From Sulfidibacterium sp046706345 (GTDB lineage: Bacteria; Bacteroidota; Bacteroidia; Bacteroidales; F082), in contig JBJKPL010000126.1 of the NCBI GenBank assembly GCA_046706345.1, positions 1 through 5,128 on the forward strand: a stretch of 5,128 bases of DNA, given 5' to 3'. Below, piece after piece: positions 4,400 through 5,128 of this stretch. Within the stretch, counting starts at the first letter, position 1. Each line of letters begins with the position of its first letter. The notes beneath the pieces are model-generated. The model ran no database searches. It was not told the DNA's origin and saw only the letters and a program-made list of their open reading frames with translations. A program made the translations under genes and the position numbers.

Positions 4400-5128
4400 T
4401 CAGGCGCCCTGTTCTTTGGCCGGGATCCGGCTCATGGCACGCTCCGTCATGGCGGTGATGGTTAAAGAAGGGTTCACGCCCGGATTGGCCGAAATGGCGG
4501 AACCGTCGCAGACATAAAGATTTTTATACCCAAACACCTGATGGTTCTTATCAATAACACCTTCTTCCCGGTTCTTTCCTATAACGCAACCTCCCAGAAT
4601 GTGTGCCGTGGTAGGAATACCGAAAAGCACTTCGGTGGTCATTACGAAAGGTGCACCCTTTATGACTTTAGCGGTTCGTTCCGCCAGCTCTTTGGCCCTG
4701 GGGATGAAAGAGGTGGGTGCCGTGCCCGTGGAAACGCTGGAGCTTAAGTTGAACCAACCACGCTTAAAGCGCAACGTGCTGTCGAGGTGCTGCATAAAAA
4801 GCAGGATCACCGACTCTTTGGAGAAGTTTTTCGACATATAGATCCGCAGCATCTGGCCGGGATGTCTTACAAGGTGCACCAGCAGTTTTCCGATCCGCAC
4901 CCCGGCATTCCTGCCATAGATCATCGGGATCCCCATAAGCTTGAAAAACCCGGATCCGGAGCCGTAGCGCACGGGTTCCACATGCGAATCCTCATCCGGC
5001 GGAAAGATGGATCCGATGGCCACGCCCTGGGAGTAATCCTTGTCGGTTTTGGGCGCATGCACCAGCACCAGGCTCTCGTTGTTGGTACGGACGTCGTCGC
5101 CCATTTTATCGCTGATGCCGGGCAGGCC
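4400..5128 (-). CDS. GMC-family FAD oxidoreductase, C-terminal part (cholesterol oxidase-like; runs off right edge)
   Basis: The minus-strand frame is open from the right edge to TGA at 4400, giving 242 residues. The eight codons beyond the first internal ATG (5104) read GLPGISDK and join MGDDVRTN, a typical mid-protein segment of this family, so that ATG is not the start. The fragment holds the substrate-binding region and the GMC C-terminal domain. AHILGGCVIG, with the likely catalytic histidine at fragment residue 176, is followed by GVIDKNHQVFGYKNLYVCDGSAI and NPGVNPSLTITAMTERAMSRIP, the cholesterol-oxidase-type ending. The N-terminal FAD dinucleotide motif lies outside the window. Family members oxidise alcohols, including sterols, using FAD. 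The true substrate cannot be told, and sterol oxidation is only one possibility. It is on the same strand as the SDR and MDR genes but 118 nt upstream of them with a promoter between, so co-transcription is uncertain. Whether it has an export signal cannot be seen. Confidence 0.93.
   Translation of the reverse strand, partial: GLPGISDKMGDDVRTNNESLVLVHAPKTDKDYSQGVAIGSIFPPDEDSHVEPVRYGSGSGFFKLMGIPMIYGRNAGVRIGKLLVHLVRHPGQMLRIYMSKNFSKESVILLFMQHLDSTLRFKRGWFNLSSSVSTGTAPTSFIPRAKELAERTAKVIKGAPFVMTTEVLFGIPTTAHILGGCVIGKNREEGVIDKNHQVFGYKNLYVCDGSAISANPGVNPSLTITAMTERAMSRIPAKEQGA

Noticed and set aside
5102..5104. ATG as the start of the GMC protein
   Set aside because: The frame continues upstream to the window edge with GLPGISDK, which fits the family, and the FAD-binding half is missing.
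1..5128. CRISPR array, insertion sequence or transposase
   Set aside because: No regularly spaced repeats, terminal inverted repeats or transposase-like product were seen.

Overview
The window looks like chromosomal DNA from a member of the Bacteroidota. Four things point there: leaders that are A/T-rich and lack a Shine-Dalgarno sequence, a TAnnTTTG-type promoter element (TAACTTTG), a short membrane protein of the DUF6249 type, and an ECF sigma factor followed by a small membrane protein in the usual anti-sigma position. No species can be named from the sequence alone.

Layout. (1) Positions 1-436, minus strand: the N-terminal 145 residues of an unrecognised lipoprotein, running off the left edge. 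(2) 437-919: an AT-rich stretch with no convincing gene, holding a few small palindromes and one weak terminator-like hairpin. (3) 920-1967, minus: an ECF sigma factor gene and, 19 nt after it, a two-TM putative anti-sigma factor. (4) 2134-2478, plus: a 114-aa three-TM DUF6249-like protein, divergent from the sigma gene across a 166-bp intergenic region with a promoter candidate and two repeat motifs. (5) 2496-2536: a perfect 19-bp-stem hairpin, probably a bidirectional terminator between convergent genes. (6) 2579-4281, minus: a two-gene operon of an atypical SDR (HTATIP2/TIP30-like) followed by an MDR-family NADP-dependent oxidoreductase (CurA/YncB type), with a Bacteroidota -7 element upstream. 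(7) 4400-5128, minus: the C-terminal 242 residues of a GMC (cholesterol oxidase-like) FAD oxidoreductase, running off the right edge.

How the genes fit together. The sigma factor, its putative membrane anti-sigma partner and the divergent membrane protein look like a small envelope-sensing regulatory module. It has no TonB receptor or FecR-type protein in view. The three oxidoreductases on the right use FAD or NAD(P)H and may act on hydrophobic or carbonyl-containing substrates. A shared pathway is only an inference, because the SDR-MDR pair appears to have its own promoter.

Base composition breaks near 900: the left part is roughly 20-37% GC in sampled lines, the right part roughly 42-63%. 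The palindrome GGATCC occurs 11 times in about 5.1 kb, against about one expected by chance, and it falls in all three codon frames. This is the most unusual sequence-level signal here. I did not find a clearly new multi-gene system; most of the window reads as ordinary Bacteroidota housekeeping and regulatory DNA.
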